Of a DNA stretch of 10,102 nucleotides, positions 1 to 7,222 are shown one piece after another. How positions within the stretch are numbered: the first letter of the stretch is position 1; each line of letters opens with the position of its first letter. Both the position numbers and the translations under genes were made by a program. The DNA comes from an uncultured Coriobacteriaceae bacterium (lineage in GTDB: Bacteria; Actinomycetota; Coriobacteriia; Coriobacteriales; Eggerthellaceae). The notes under the pieces are model-generated. The model saw only the letters and a list, made by a program, of their open reading frames with translations. It searched no databases and was not told the DNA's origin. The DNA lies in assembly GCA_902781245.1 (NCBI GenBank), contig CACZIP010000063.1:1-10102 (forward strand), read 5' to 3'.

Positions 1-2
1 CC

Positions 3-416
3 ACGTTGTCGCAGCAGGTTTCCACCCGCACCACATGCACGCGTCGCGCCGTCGGTGCTGTCATCGTCAAGGAAAACCGCATTCTCGCCACGGGCTACAA
101 CGGCGTGCCGCGCGGCATGGCCCATTGCGCTGAAGTGGGGTGCCTGCGCGAGCAGATGGGCGTGCCATCTGGCCAGCGCCAGGAAATCTGCCGCGGCTTG
201 CATGCCGAGCAGAATGCCATCATCCAAGCGGCGCGTTATGGCATCGACATCCGCGGTTCGAAAATCTACATCACCACGCAGCCTTGCATTACGTGTGCCA
301 AGATGTGCATCAATGCTGGAATCGAGGAAATAATCTACGCGAATCCATATCCTGACGAGCTGTCGCTCGGCATGCTCGACGAAGCGGGAATCCCGTATCG
401 CGTTTTCGAATTGTAA
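3..416 (+). CDS. dCMP deaminase (deoxycytidylate deaminase), 5' end outside window
   Basis: A zinc-dependent cytidine/deoxycytidylate deaminase that converts dCMP to dUMP, feeding dTMP synthesis in the cytosol. Numbering from the TTG at position 6, the zinc site is visible as the HAE motif at residues 66-68 followed by QNA, and PCITC at 93-97. The stretch VSTRTTCTRRAVGAVIVK and the ATGYNGVP loop are typical of the bacterial dCMP deaminase/ComEB group. The reading frame is open to the window edge. Family members carry about 15 more N-terminal residues before the VSTR motif, so the TTG at 6 is almost certainly not the start and the gene begins upstream. It ends in a TAA at 414-416. dCMP deaminase genes beside upp and atp genes are also known in clostridia, so the position is conserved context rather than evidence of a role in ATP synthesis. 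Confidence 0.93.
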   Translation, partial: TLSQQVSTRTTCTRRAVGAVIVKENRILATGYNGVPRGMAHCAEVGCLREQMGVPSGQRQEICRGLHAEQNAIIQAARYGIDIRGSKIYITTQPCITCAKMCINAGIEEIIYANPYPDELSLGMLDEAGIPYRVFEL

Positions 417-422
417 AAACTG

Positions 423-479
423 CCAAACTCCTGTTTTCAGGGCATTTCTGGACACCGTTCGCGGGAAGTTTGGACTTTT
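423..479 (+). terminator. weak candidate terminator after the dCMP deaminase gene
   Basis: A 7-bp inverted repeat, CCAAACT at 423-429 and AGTTTGG at 467-473, is followed by ACTTTTC. The 37-base loop is long and the T-run short, so this is only a weak terminator candidate. It sits just after the deaminase stop codon and before the candidate promoter of the ATP synthase operon, where a terminator would be expected. Confidence 0.25.
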
Positions 480-491
480 CGTCCTAGGACG

Positions 492-523
492 TTACCGTTT
501 CGTTGACTATCCTATATCATAGG
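492..523 (+). promoter_or_regulatory. candidate promoter and operator-like palindrome upstream of the atp operon
   Basis: A TATCAT hexamer at 515-520 differs from the sigma70 -10 consensus at one base. TTACCG at 492-497, a poor -35 match, lies 17 bases upstream. The -10 is embedded in a short palindrome, CCTAT at 511-515 and ATAGG at 519-523, separated by 3 bases. A protein bound there would cover the promoter. A TTGACT at 503-508 resembles a -35 box but has no suitable -10 at 16-18 bases. The region (417-570) holds no gene. The ATP synthase operon starts at 571, so this is the most likely place for its promoter. Confidence 0.4.
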
Positions 524-570
524 TGGGGTTGTCAATTGTGCACATATGCGGATTGGGACGAAAGTAGGTC

Positions 571-852
571 ATGTTCGTAGCGATTGTCATCGGTCTCGCG
601 GTGGGTGTTGCGGCTTTTGCGCCGCTCATCTTCGGGATGAACAAGGCTCGCATGGCTTCACCGACCAGCAATCTCGGTCATGCCGGGTCATTGCTGCTGG
701 GCGTGTTGCTCTCGTTCATCGTGCTCGGGGTTGCCATGGCCTTGTGTGCCCTCTGGTTCCGGAGCGTGGCAATTCCGTTCGTCCTCGCAGAGGCGTGCGG
801 TCTTGTCATTTCTGCTGTTGTGTTTGGCATCTCGAAGAACTTGCGTAGGTGA
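571..852 (+). CDS. small membrane protein in the atpI position (AtpI-like)
   Basis: A 93-residue, very hydrophobic protein with three predicted membrane segments, at roughly residues 2-22, 40-62 and 67-88, and a basic C-terminal end (SKNLRR). It sits directly before atpB, where many bacteria carry atpI, a small membrane protein linked to c-ring assembly. I assign it as AtpI-like from position, size and hydrophobicity only; I cannot see a diagnostic motif. The ATG at 571 is chosen because an in-frame TAG lies 4 bases upstream (565-567). The purine-rich AAAGTAGG (561-568) just before it is a close-spaced, weak ribosome binding site. Its stop at 852 is 19 bases before atpB, so the two are likely co-transcribed. 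It could be an unrelated small membrane protein. Confidence 0.65.
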   Translation: MFVAIVIGLAVGVAAFAPLIFGMNKARMASPTSNLGHAGSLLLGVLLSFIVLGVAMALCALWFRSVAIPFVLAEACGLVISAVVFGISKNLRR

Positions 853-871
853 GAAACGAAGGGGTTAAGCG

Positions 872-1684
872 ATGGCTCACGAAGCATTAAGCGGTACCGA
901 TCCTCTGGCGATGTTAAGCGCCCTGGTGCCCGAATTGAAGGAATCGTTCAATGCGGGCTTTGTCATCCCGTTCGGTGACACGGGTTTCGGCATCACGCAA
1001 TACATGCTGTATGCCATTCTCGTATGGATCATCGTGTTCGCAGTTGTCATGCTGGCGGGCAAGCGTTTGACGCTCGTTCCGAACAACAAATTTGTCAACA
1101 TGGTCGAATACGGCTATCAGATGGTGCGCAACAACATCGGTGAGGGCACCATCGGTCACGGTTACAAGAAGCACATCCCGCTGCTTGCAACCTTGTTCTT
1201 CTTCATCCTCATCTCGAACTTCATCGGCCTGATTCCCGGCTCGAAGGCGGCCACGGGTTCGCTGCAGATCAACTGGGCGCTCTCCATCGTCGCGTTCGTC
1301 TACTTCAACTACTGGGGCGTCAAGGCTCACGGGGGCTGGGGCTACATCAAGTCGATCGCCCCGTCCGGCCTGCCGAAGGTGATGGTTCCCATCATCTGGG
1401 TGTTCGAGTTCGTCTCGCTTGTCATCCGCGTGCTCACGCTTGCCGTCCGACTTTACGGCAACATGTTCGCCGGCCACATGGCCCTCGGCGTGTTCGCACT
1501 GTTCGCATCGTCGTTCTTGTTCGCAGCCATCAACGGTGCTGGCGCTATCGGCGGCCTCTCCGTCCTGTGGCTCGCGTTCGAGATCTTCATGTACGCGCTC
1601 GAGACGCTGGTCGCATTCCTGCAAGCGTACGTGTTCACCATCCTGACGGCGGTGTACATCAATCTGGCTACGTCTTCGCACTAA
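872..1684 (+). CDS. atpB: F1Fo ATP synthase subunit a
   Basis: Subunit a of the membrane Fo sector forms the two half-channels through which protons reach and leave the rotating c-ring. The protein has 270 residues, usual for the family, and about five to six hydrophobic helices. The essential arginine is R193 in the block TLAVRLYGNMFAGH, matching E. coli R210. The last helix carries LVAFLQAYVFTILTA with Q251, matching the conserved glutamine of that helix. An N-terminal segment (about 1-40) precedes the first membrane helix at about 43-62. The start ATG at 872 has GAAGGGG (858-864) seven bases upstream. A 130-base non-coding gap separates it from atpE. Confidence 0.98.
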   Translation: MAHEALSGTDPLAMLSALVPELKESFNAGFVIPFGDTGFGITQYMLYAILVWIIVFAVVMLAGKRLTLVPNNKFVNMVEYGYQMVRNNIGEGTIGHGYKKHIPLLATLFFFILISNFIGLIPGSKAATGSLQINWALSIVAFVYFNYWGVKAHGGWGYIKSIAPSGLPKVMVPIIWVFEFVSLVIRVLTLAVRLYGNMFAGHMALGVFALFASSFLFAAINGAGAIGGLSVLWLAFEIFMYALETLVAFLQAYVFTILTAVYINLATSSH

Positions 1685-1699
1685 GCCATCAGCGGCCTC

Positions 1700-1757
1700 G
1701 CGCCTTGCCCCGAAAGGCGCCTGAAATTTGGTTACATCGGTAAAGCCATGGCCGATG
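1700..1757 (+). promoter_or_regulatory. two stem-loops in the atpB-atpE intergenic region
   Basis: The 130-base gap 1685-1814 holds no gene but has two inverted repeats. One is a 7-bp GC-rich stem, GCGCCTT at 1700-1706 and AAGGCGC at 1714-1720, with a 7-base loop. The other is a 6-bp stem, CATCGG at 1735-1740 and CCGATG at 1752-1757, with an 11-base loop. Neither is followed by a T-run, so they do not look like full terminators. Subunit c is needed in many more copies than subunit a, and mRNA structure or processing here could raise atpE output. That role is inference; the repeats themselves are read directly. Confidence 0.4.
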
Positions 1758-1801
1758 GAACATAGTAAAACCGGTGTCTCTGAGCGGAGTTCAGGGACGG
1801 C

Positions 1802-1809
1802 AAAGGAGG
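1802..1809 (+). promoter_or_regulatory. strong ribosome binding site that sets the atpE start
   Basis: AAAGGAGG lies 5 bases before the ATG at 1815. It is one of the best ribosome binding sites in the window and fits the high demand for subunit c. It decides between this start and the in-frame upstream one at 1728, which would add 29 residues not found in c-subunits. Confidence 0.8.
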
Positions 1810-1814
1810 AAATC

Positions 1815-2036
1815 ATGGGTTCGCTTACACTTAATGCACTGCTCTTGGTCGGCTATGGCCTGGGCGCAATTGGCCCTGGCATCGGCATTGGCATCGCCTG
1901 CTATGGCGCCTGCGTCGGTACCGCCCGTCAGCCTGAACTCGCTGGTCGTTTGTTCACCAACTTCATCATTGGCGCCGCTCTGGCCGAGGCGCTGGCCCTG
2001 CTGGGCTTCGTTCTGGTGTTCATCCTCCAGGGTTAA
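1815..2036 (+). CDS. atpE: F1Fo ATP synthase subunit c (proteolipid)
   Basis: Subunit c forms the rotor ring in the membrane. The 73-residue hairpin has two membrane helices joined by the polar loop ARQPEL (residues 37-42). Helix 1 carries the glycine-rich stretch GPGIGIGIA (20-28), and helix 2 carries the ion-binding carboxylate E58 in GAALAEALALLGF. Na+-type c-subunits have a glutamine in helix 1 where this protein has I25, and a Ser or Thr just after the carboxylate where it has A59. H+ coupling is therefore predicted. Helix 1 also has two cysteines, C29 and C33. The ATG at 1815 has a strong ribosome binding site. A longer in-frame start at 1728 lacks such a site and would give an atypical N-terminus. 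Confidence 0.97.
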   Translation: MGSLTLNALLLVGYGLGAIGPGIGIGIACYGACVGTARQPELAGRLFTNFIIGAALAEALALLGFVLVFILQG

Positions 2037-2084
2037 TGTCCTTTCCGGAACATTTCATCCGTTAAGGTCCAAGGAGGTTATCTA

Positions 2085-2693
2085 GTGAACAACAGAGCGA
2101 ACAAAGCAAAGGCGTGGCTCGCCATCACTGGCGCAGCTGCAAGTGCCTCGTTTGCTTTCCCTGCGCTCGCGTTTGCGAATGAGAAGACGGGTGTCGCGCT
2201 CATCTTGCCCGACATGGTCGAAACCATCCCGATGCTCATCGCCTTCATCGTGCTCGTCATCGTCTTGTGGAAGTTCGGCTGGCCCATGTTCGAGGGCATG
2301 CTGGAGAAACGCGAGAAGACGATCGCCGAAGCACTGCAGAAGTCCGAAGAAGCACGCATCGAGTCCGAGCGCGTTCTGGCTGATTACCAGAAGCAGCTCG
2401 CAGAAGCGAAGTCTCAGTCAGCTCAGATAATCGCTGACGCAAAGCAAACGGGCGAAGCGGTCGAGGCCAACATCAAGAAGAGGGCCGAGGAAGAAGCCGC
2501 ATCGATGATCGAGAAAGCTCGTATCGCTATCGAAGCCGAGAAGAAGGCCGCCATGGTCGATCTTCAGAGCTCGGTCGCGGACCTTTCCGTGGACGTTGCC
2601 ACTCGCCTGGTCGGTACTGACCTGAGCGATGCCGAGCATCGTGCAATCATCGAGCGCTATGTCAACGAGGCGGGCAGTTTCAATGGCAACTAA
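2085..2693 (+). CDS. atpF: F1Fo ATP synthase subunit b with signal-peptide-like N-terminus
   Basis: Subunit b is the peripheral stalk that holds the F1 head to the membrane. The protein has 202 residues, longer than the roughly 156-170 of many b subunits because of its N-terminus. Residues 1-31 look like a signal peptide: basic MNNRANKAKA, a hydrophobic core, and a likely cleavage site after AFA31, before NE. The single membrane anchor is at about 47-66. A long charged coiled-coil region (about 68-165) follows, rich in Glu, Lys and Ala, then the C-terminal delta-binding region. The start is a GTG at 2085 with AAGGAGG (2071-2077) seven bases before it. Its last 11 bases overlap the start of atpH. 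Confidence 0.96.
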   Translation: MNNRANKAKAWLAITGAAASASFAFPALAFANEKTGVALILPDMVETIPMLIAFIVLVIVLWKFGWPMFEGMLEKREKTIAEALQKSEEARIESERVLADYQKQLAEAKSQSAQIIADAKQTGEAVEANIKKRAEEEAASMIEKARIAIEAEKKAAMVDLQSSVADLSVDVATRLVGTDLSDAEHRAIIERYVNEAGSFNGN

Positions 2694-3240
2694 TCGCCTT
2701 ATCGTAAAAGAGCAAATCGCCACGTACACTTCGCTGCTTTTCGAAGCAGTGAAGAATGAGGGCGGTTCGGAAGGCGTGTTGCGCCTCAGCAACGAGGCGA
2801 AGCAGATCGTCGCCGCCATGCGCGGCAACGCAGATCTCGACGCTGCGCTGAAGGACCCGGGCTATACGCCCGAACAGAAGGCGACGCTCGCCCGCAACGT
2901 GTTTGCGGACGCCAACCCCGCGTTGGTTAGCGTCATCGCCCTCATGGCCGAGCGCGACGAGCTCGACTATCTGCCCCGCGTGGCAGACGGTATCGAGGAG
3001 CGCATGAAGGACGAGCTGAACATCGTCGTCGTGGATGTGACGACTGCGGTTGAGCTCGACGACCACCTGCGCGATTTGATCAAGAAAAAGGCCGGTTCTG
3101 AAATGGGCAAGACGGTCATGCTCAACGAGCGTGTCGACAAGTCCATCCTGGGCGGCATAATCATGAGCACGAAGGACGAGCGCATCGACGCCAGCCTTCT
3201 CACGCAGGTCGAAAAGACCCGCGAAGCGCTCAAGAAGTAA
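2683..3240 (+). CDS. atpH: F1Fo ATP synthase subunit delta (OSCP)
   Basis: Subunit delta connects the top of the F1 head to the b stalk. It is 185 residues long, normal for the family. The N-terminal helical domain (about 1-105) is followed by the C-terminal domain with the family signature around VDKSILGGIIMSTKDERIDAS (about residues 150-170). The chosen start is the ATG at 2683. It gives the usual N-terminus and overlaps the end of atpF by 11 bases, which suggests translational coupling. The in-frame ATG at 2629 would add 18 residues coded wholly inside atpF and is not preferred. The ribosome binding site is weak (ACGAGGCGGG, 2665-2674). Confidence 0.95.
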   Translation: MATNRLIVKEQIATYTSLLFEAVKNEGGSEGVLRLSNEAKQIVAAMRGNADLDAALKDPGYTPEQKATLARNVFADANPALVSVIALMAERDELDYLPRVADGIEERMKDELNIVVVDVTTAVELDDHLRDLIKKKAGSEMGKTVMLNERVDKSILGGIIMSTKDERIDASLLTQVEKTREALKK

Positions 3241-3261
3241 CGAAAAGGGAGGTGAATGCTA

Positions 3262-4827
3262 GTGACTGAAATCACCGCTCAGTCCATCGACGAGGCCCTG
3301 CGCAAGCAGTTGGCGATCCTCGAGATGGGCGTTGACTCGCGTGAGGTCGGGACGGTCATCCAGGTCGGCGACGGTATTGCACGTGTCGACGGCCTCAAGA
3401 GCGCGATGGCCGGTGAGCTGCTGGAATTCATCGGTGAGGGCGGCAAGACCGTTTACGGTCTGGTCCAGAACCTCGAGGAAGATGAAATCGGCGCCGTTCT
3501 TCTCGGCGATGTCACCGCAATCAAAGAAAACGACCAGGTTCACACCACTGGTCGAATCATGGACGTGCCGTCGGGCAAGGGTTTGCTCGGCCGCGTCGTC
3601 AACCCGCTGGGTATGCCGATCGACGGCAAGGGCCCGATCGAGGCCGAGGGCATGCGCCCGGTCGAGTTCAAGGCTCCTGGCGTCATCAGCCGCAAGCCTG
3701 TGCATCAGCCGATGCAGACGGGCATTCTCGCAATCGACTCGATGGTGCCGATCGGCCGCGGTCAGCGCGAGCTGATCATTGGCGACCGCCAGACCGGCAA
3801 GTCGGCCATCGCCATCGACGCCATCATCAACCAAAAGGGCCAGGACATGATCTGCATCTACGTTGCAATCGGTCAGAAGGCCTCGACGGTTGCCGGCGTT
3901 GCCGAGACGCTTGAGCGCTTCGGCGCAATGGAGTACACGATCATCGTGTCCGCCACCGCATCCGACTCCGCTCCGCTGCAGTACATCGCTCCCATGGCTG
4001 GCGCTGCGATGGGCGAGTACTTCGTCTACACCGGCGAAGACGGCCAGCCCGCTGGCCCCGAGAATCCGGGTCGCCACGTGCTCATCATCTACGATGACCT
4101 GTCCAAGCAGGCTGTCGCTTATCGTCAGATGTCGCTGACGCTGCGTCGCCCGCCGGGACGCGAAGCTTACCCGGGCGACATCTTCTACCTGCACTCCCGC
4201 CTGCTCGAGCGTGCCGTGAAGATGAACGACAACTACGGCGCTGGTTCCATGACGGCTCTGCCGATCATCGAGACCCAGGCTGGCGACGTCTCCGCCTACA
4301 TTCCGACGAACGTCATCTCGATTACCGACGGTCAGATCTTCCTGTCCACCGACCTGTTCTTCCAGGGCCAGCGCCCGGCAGTCAACGTCGGCTTGTCCGT
4401 GTCCCGCGTCGGCGGTTCCGCCCAGACCAAGGCCGTCAAGTCCGTTGCCGGTACCCTGCGCCTCGACCTTGCAGCCTACCGTGAGCTGCAGGCGTTCACG
4501 CAGTTCGGTTCCGACCTCGACAAGGCCACGCAGGATCAGCTGAACCGTGGTGCCCACATGACCGAGCTCCTGAAGCAGGGCCGTTACGTGCCGATGCCGT
4601 TCCAGGAAGAAGCTGTGGCCGTGTTCGCAGGCTCCAAGGGCTATCTGGACGACGTTCCTGTTGCCGACACTGTCCGCTTCCGCGGCGAGCTTCTCGAATA
4701 TTTGCGTGCGCAATGCCCCCAGATTCTCAAGAGCATTGCCGACGAGAAGAAGTTCACCGACGAGACCACGGATGCACTCGTCAAGGCCATCGAGGCCTTC
4801 AAGGTGCAGTTCGCTCCGTCGGCGTAA
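3262..4827 (+). CDS. atpA: F1Fo ATP synthase subunit alpha
   Basis: Alpha is the non-catalytic nucleotide-binding subunit of the F1 head. With the GTG start at 3262 it has 521 residues. An N-terminal beta-barrel domain is followed by the P-loop GDRQTGKS (174-181), the Walker B strand LIIYDD (274-279), the block RRPPGREAYPGD, and the arginine finger R382 in SVSRVGG. The GGAGGTGA ribosome binding site (3248-3255) abuts an ATG at 3256 but sits 9 bases from the GTG by its GGAGG core. I therefore prefer the GTG; the ATG would add two residues. An unusual insert of about 12 residues, rich in Gly and Pro (about 259-270), lies before Walker B. It is 21 bases after atpH. Confidence 0.97.
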   Translation: MTEITAQSIDEALRKQLAILEMGVDSREVGTVIQVGDGIARVDGLKSAMAGELLEFIGEGGKTVYGLVQNLEEDEIGAVLLGDVTAIKENDQVHTTGRIMDVPSGKGLLGRVVNPLGMPIDGKGPIEAEGMRPVEFKAPGVISRKPVHQPMQTGILAIDSMVPIGRGQRELIIGDRQTGKSAIAIDAIINQKGQDMICIYVAIGQKASTVAGVAETLERFGAMEYTIIVSATASDSAPLQYIAPMAGAAMGEYFVYTGEDGQPAGPENPGRHVLIIYDDLSKQAVAYRQMSLTLRRPPGREAYPGDIFYLHSRLLERAVKMNDNYGAGSMTALPIIETQAGDVSAYIPTNVISITDGQIFLSTDLFFQGQRPAVNVGLSVSRVGGSAQTKAVKSVAGTLRLDLAAYRELQAFTQFGSDLDKATQDQLNRGAHMTELLKQGRYVPMPFQEEAVAVFAGSKGYLDDVPVADTVRFRGELLEYLRAQCPQILKSIADEKKFTDETTDALVKAIEAFKVQFAPSA

Positions 4828-4838
4828 GGTAGGGAACT

Positions 4839-5768
4839 ATGCCTAACCTTCACGACATAGAGAGACGCATCAACTCCGTCACATCGACGAAGCAGATCAC
4901 GCGCACCATGGAAATGGTCGCGGCGGCGAAGATTCGCCGTGCGTCCGTCCGCATGGAGAATTCGCTGCCGTGGGCGTCGGCTTTGTCCGACATGCTCATT
5001 TCGACGGCAGGGTATTCCCGGCTGAAGGACGACCCTCTGCTGAATCCTCATGACGAAGTGAAGCATTGCGTCATCATCGTCGTGTCGTCCGATCGTGGCT
5101 TGGCTGGCGGCTTCAACAGCAATGCGCTCCGCACTGCTGAGAAGATCATGAGGGAGAAGGAACGCGAAGGCATTAGGGTCAGCATCATCGCCTGCGGCAA
5201 GAAGGCCTGCGGCTTCTTCGAGTACCGCGGCATCAAGCCTCTTGTCGAAGTGCGTGACCGCTCCGCCGATCCAACATATGCCGAAGCCTCCGAGATCGCC
5301 GAATACATCCGCAAGGGTTACATCGCCGGCGAAATCGACGAGGTGCTCATCGTCTTCAACCACATGGTGAACGCTGGCGAACAGCGTCTCGTGACCAAGA
5401 CCACGTTGCCGATTCCCGCCCAGAGCTTCGTCGAGCAGATGGAACTCAAGAAGAACGAAGAGGATATCTACTTCGACTTCCGCGAGCATATCGATGACAA
5501 GCACGAGGGCGACATCGAGTTCGAGCCCGATACGAGGCACTGCCTCATCTACTTGGAAGCAGCGTATCTTCGTACCGACGTTTACTTCGCGTTGGTCGAC
5601 TCCGCTGCAGCCGAGCAGGGCGCGCGTCGTACGGCCATGAAATCGGCTACGGACAACGCGACCGAGATGATTGCGACGCTAACCAGAATTTACAACCGTG
5701 AACGTCAAGGCGCCATCACGACCGAGATTTCCGAGATCGTCGGCGGCGCAGCGGCTTTGGAGGAATAA
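4839..5768 (+). CDS. atpG: F1Fo ATP synthase subunit gamma
   Basis: Gamma is the rotating central shaft that couples the c-ring to catalysis. At 309 residues it is longer than E. coli gamma (287). The N-terminal helix contains ITRTMEMVAAAKIRR (20-34). The C-terminal helix (about 267-309) has MKSATDNATEM and NRERQGAITTEISEIVGGA, the family signature. The middle domain holds SSDRGLAGGFN. Extra length lies mainly in an acidic stretch (about 205-230, rich in Asp and Glu) before the C-terminal helix. The ATG at 4839 has GGTAGGG (4828-4834) close upstream and is 11 bases after atpA. Its stop is directly followed by the atpD start. Confidence 0.97.
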   Translation: MPNLHDIERRINSVTSTKQITRTMEMVAAAKIRRASVRMENSLPWASALSDMLISTAGYSRLKDDPLLNPHDEVKHCVIIVVSSDRGLAGGFNSNALRTAEKIMREKEREGIRVSIIACGKKACGFFEYRGIKPLVEVRDRSADPTYAEASEIAEYIRKGYIAGEIDEVLIVFNHMVNAGEQRLVTKTTLPIPAQSFVEQMELKKNEEDIYFDFREHIDDKHEGDIEFEPDTRHCLIYLEAAYLRTDVYFALVDSAAAEQGARRTAMKSATDNATEMIATLTRIYNRERQGAITTEISEIVGGAAALEE

Positions 5769-7220
5769 ATGAGTCAAACACTATTTTCAAGAGAGGAGCT
5801 CGAGGCCAGCAAAGGCGCAGTCGGTCGTATCGTTCGTATCGTCGGCCCTGTCGTGGACGTGGAATTCCCGGCAGATCAGATTCCGTCGATTTACAACGCT
5901 TTGACGGTTGACGCCAAGACGCAGGCTGGCGATATCCACCTCGTTCTCGAGGTGGAGACGCACCTGCCCGGAAACCTCGTTCGCTCCGTTTCCATGAGCT
6001 CCACCGACGGCCTCGTCCGCGGTCTGGATGTTCAGGACACGGGTCATCCGATTATGATGCCCGTCGGCCCCAAGACCTTGGGCCGTATTTGGAACGTCGT
6101 CGGCGAGCCCGTCGACGAGAAGCCGATTCCCGACGAGCTCGAGGGCTTCATGCCCATCCATCGTCCTGCTCCCGAGTACGAAGAGCTGACGACGACGACC
6201 GAGATCTTCGAGACCGGCATCAAGGCCATCGACCTGATCGAGCCGTTCGTCCGCGGCGGCAAGACCGGCCTGTTCGGCGGCGCTGGCGTCGGCAAGACCG
6301 TTATCATCCAGGAGCTCATCAACAACCTCGCCCAAGAGCATGGCGGCACTTCGGTGTTCACCGGCGTAGGCGAGCGTACCCGTGAGGGCACCGACCTGTT
6401 CCTCGAGATGAGCGAGTCCGGCGTTATCGAGAAGACCTGCCTTGTGTACGGTCAGATGAACGAGCCTCCAGGAGCGCGTCTGCGCGTCGGTCTGGCTGGT
6501 CTGACCGAAGCCGAGTACTTCCGTGATCAGGGCCAGGACGTTCTGTTGTTCATCGACAACGTCTTCCGCTTCACCCAGGCGGGTTCCGAGGTATCGGCTC
6601 TGCTGGGCCGCATGCCCTCCGCCGTAGGTTACCAGCCCACGCTGGCCACCGAGATGGGCGACATGCAGGAGCGCATTACGTCGACCGCTACGGGCTCCAT
6701 TACGTCCGTGCAGGCCGTCTACGTTCCCGCTGACGACTTGACCGACCCCGCGCCGGCCACGACGTTTACCCACCTCGACGCCCGTACCGTTCTTTCCCGT
6801 TCGATTGCCGAGCTGGGCATCTACCCGGCTGTCGACCCGCTGGAGTCCTCCTCCCGCGCTCTCGACCCGCAAATCGTCGGTGAAGAGCATTATCGCGTTG
6901 CCGTTGGCATCCAGGAGCTCCTGCAGAACTACAAGGACCTCCAGGACATCATCGCGATTCTGGGTATGGACGAGCTCTCCGAGGATCAGAAGCTCACCGT
7001 TAACCGCGCACGCAAGGCGCAGCAGTTCTTCGGCCAGTGCTTCCACGTTGCTGAGCAGTTTACCGGTCTGCCCGGCAAGTACGTGAAGCTCGAAGACACG
7101 ATTCGCTCCTTTGCTGCCATTCTCGACGGCGAGTGCGACGAGATTCCCGAGCAATGCTTCCGCATGAAGGGCTCGATTGAAGACGTATACGCTGCTTACA
7201 ACGAAATGCAGGGTGAATAG
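5769..7220 (+). CDS. atpD: F1Fo ATP synthase subunit beta (catalytic)
   Basis: Beta carries the catalytic sites that make or hydrolyse ATP. It is 483 residues long. The P-loop GGAGVGKT is at 170-177, the catalytic glutamate E202 in GERTREG, and the Walker B aspartate D263 in LLFIDNVFRF. The lever motif is DELSEDQ at 401-407, where many relatives have DELSEED. The block SALLGRMPSAVGYQPTLA is intact, and no key residue is missing. The ATG at 5769 follows the atpG stop with no gap. GGAGG at 5759-5763, inside the end of atpG, is its ribosome binding site with a 5-base spacer, so translation of the two genes is probably coupled. Confidence 0.99.
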   Translation: MSQTLFSREELEASKGAVGRIVRIVGPVVDVEFPADQIPSIYNALTVDAKTQAGDIHLVLEVETHLPGNLVRSVSMSSTDGLVRGLDVQDTGHPIMMPVGPKTLGRIWNVVGEPVDEKPIPDELEGFMPIHRPAPEYEELTTTTEIFETGIKAIDLIEPFVRGGKTGLFGGAGVGKTVIIQELINNLAQEHGGTSVFTGVGERTREGTDLFLEMSESGVIEKTCLVYGQMNEPPGARLRVGLAGLTEAEYFRDQGQDVLLFIDNVFRFTQAGSEVSALLGRMPSAVGYQPTLATEMGDMQERITSTATGSITSVQAVYVPADDLTDPAPATTFTHLDARTVLSRSIAELGIYPAVDPLESSSRALDPQIVGEEHYRVAVGIQELLQNYKDLQDIIAILGMDELSEDQKLTVNRARKAQQFFGQCFHVAEQFTGLPGKYVKLEDTIRSFAAILDGECDEIPEQCFRMKGSIEDVYAAYNEMQGE

Positions 7221-7222
7221 CG

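Noticed and set aside
6..8. TTG at position 6 as the real start of the dCMP deaminase
   Set aside because: The frame is open to the window edge and the family has further N-terminal residues before the VSTR motif, so the gene is simply cut by the window.
1728..1814. Upstream start for atpE giving 102 residues
   Set aside because: The 29 added residues are not c-subunit-like; the ATG at 1815 has an AAAGGAGG site 5 bases upstream.
2629..2682. Upstream start for atpH giving 203 residues
   Set aside because: The extra 18 residues are coded inside the end of atpF and do not fit the delta family N-terminus.
3259..4713. 484-residue frame on the - strand
   Set aside because: Antisense of atpA; no protein-like motif and no independent ribosome binding site.
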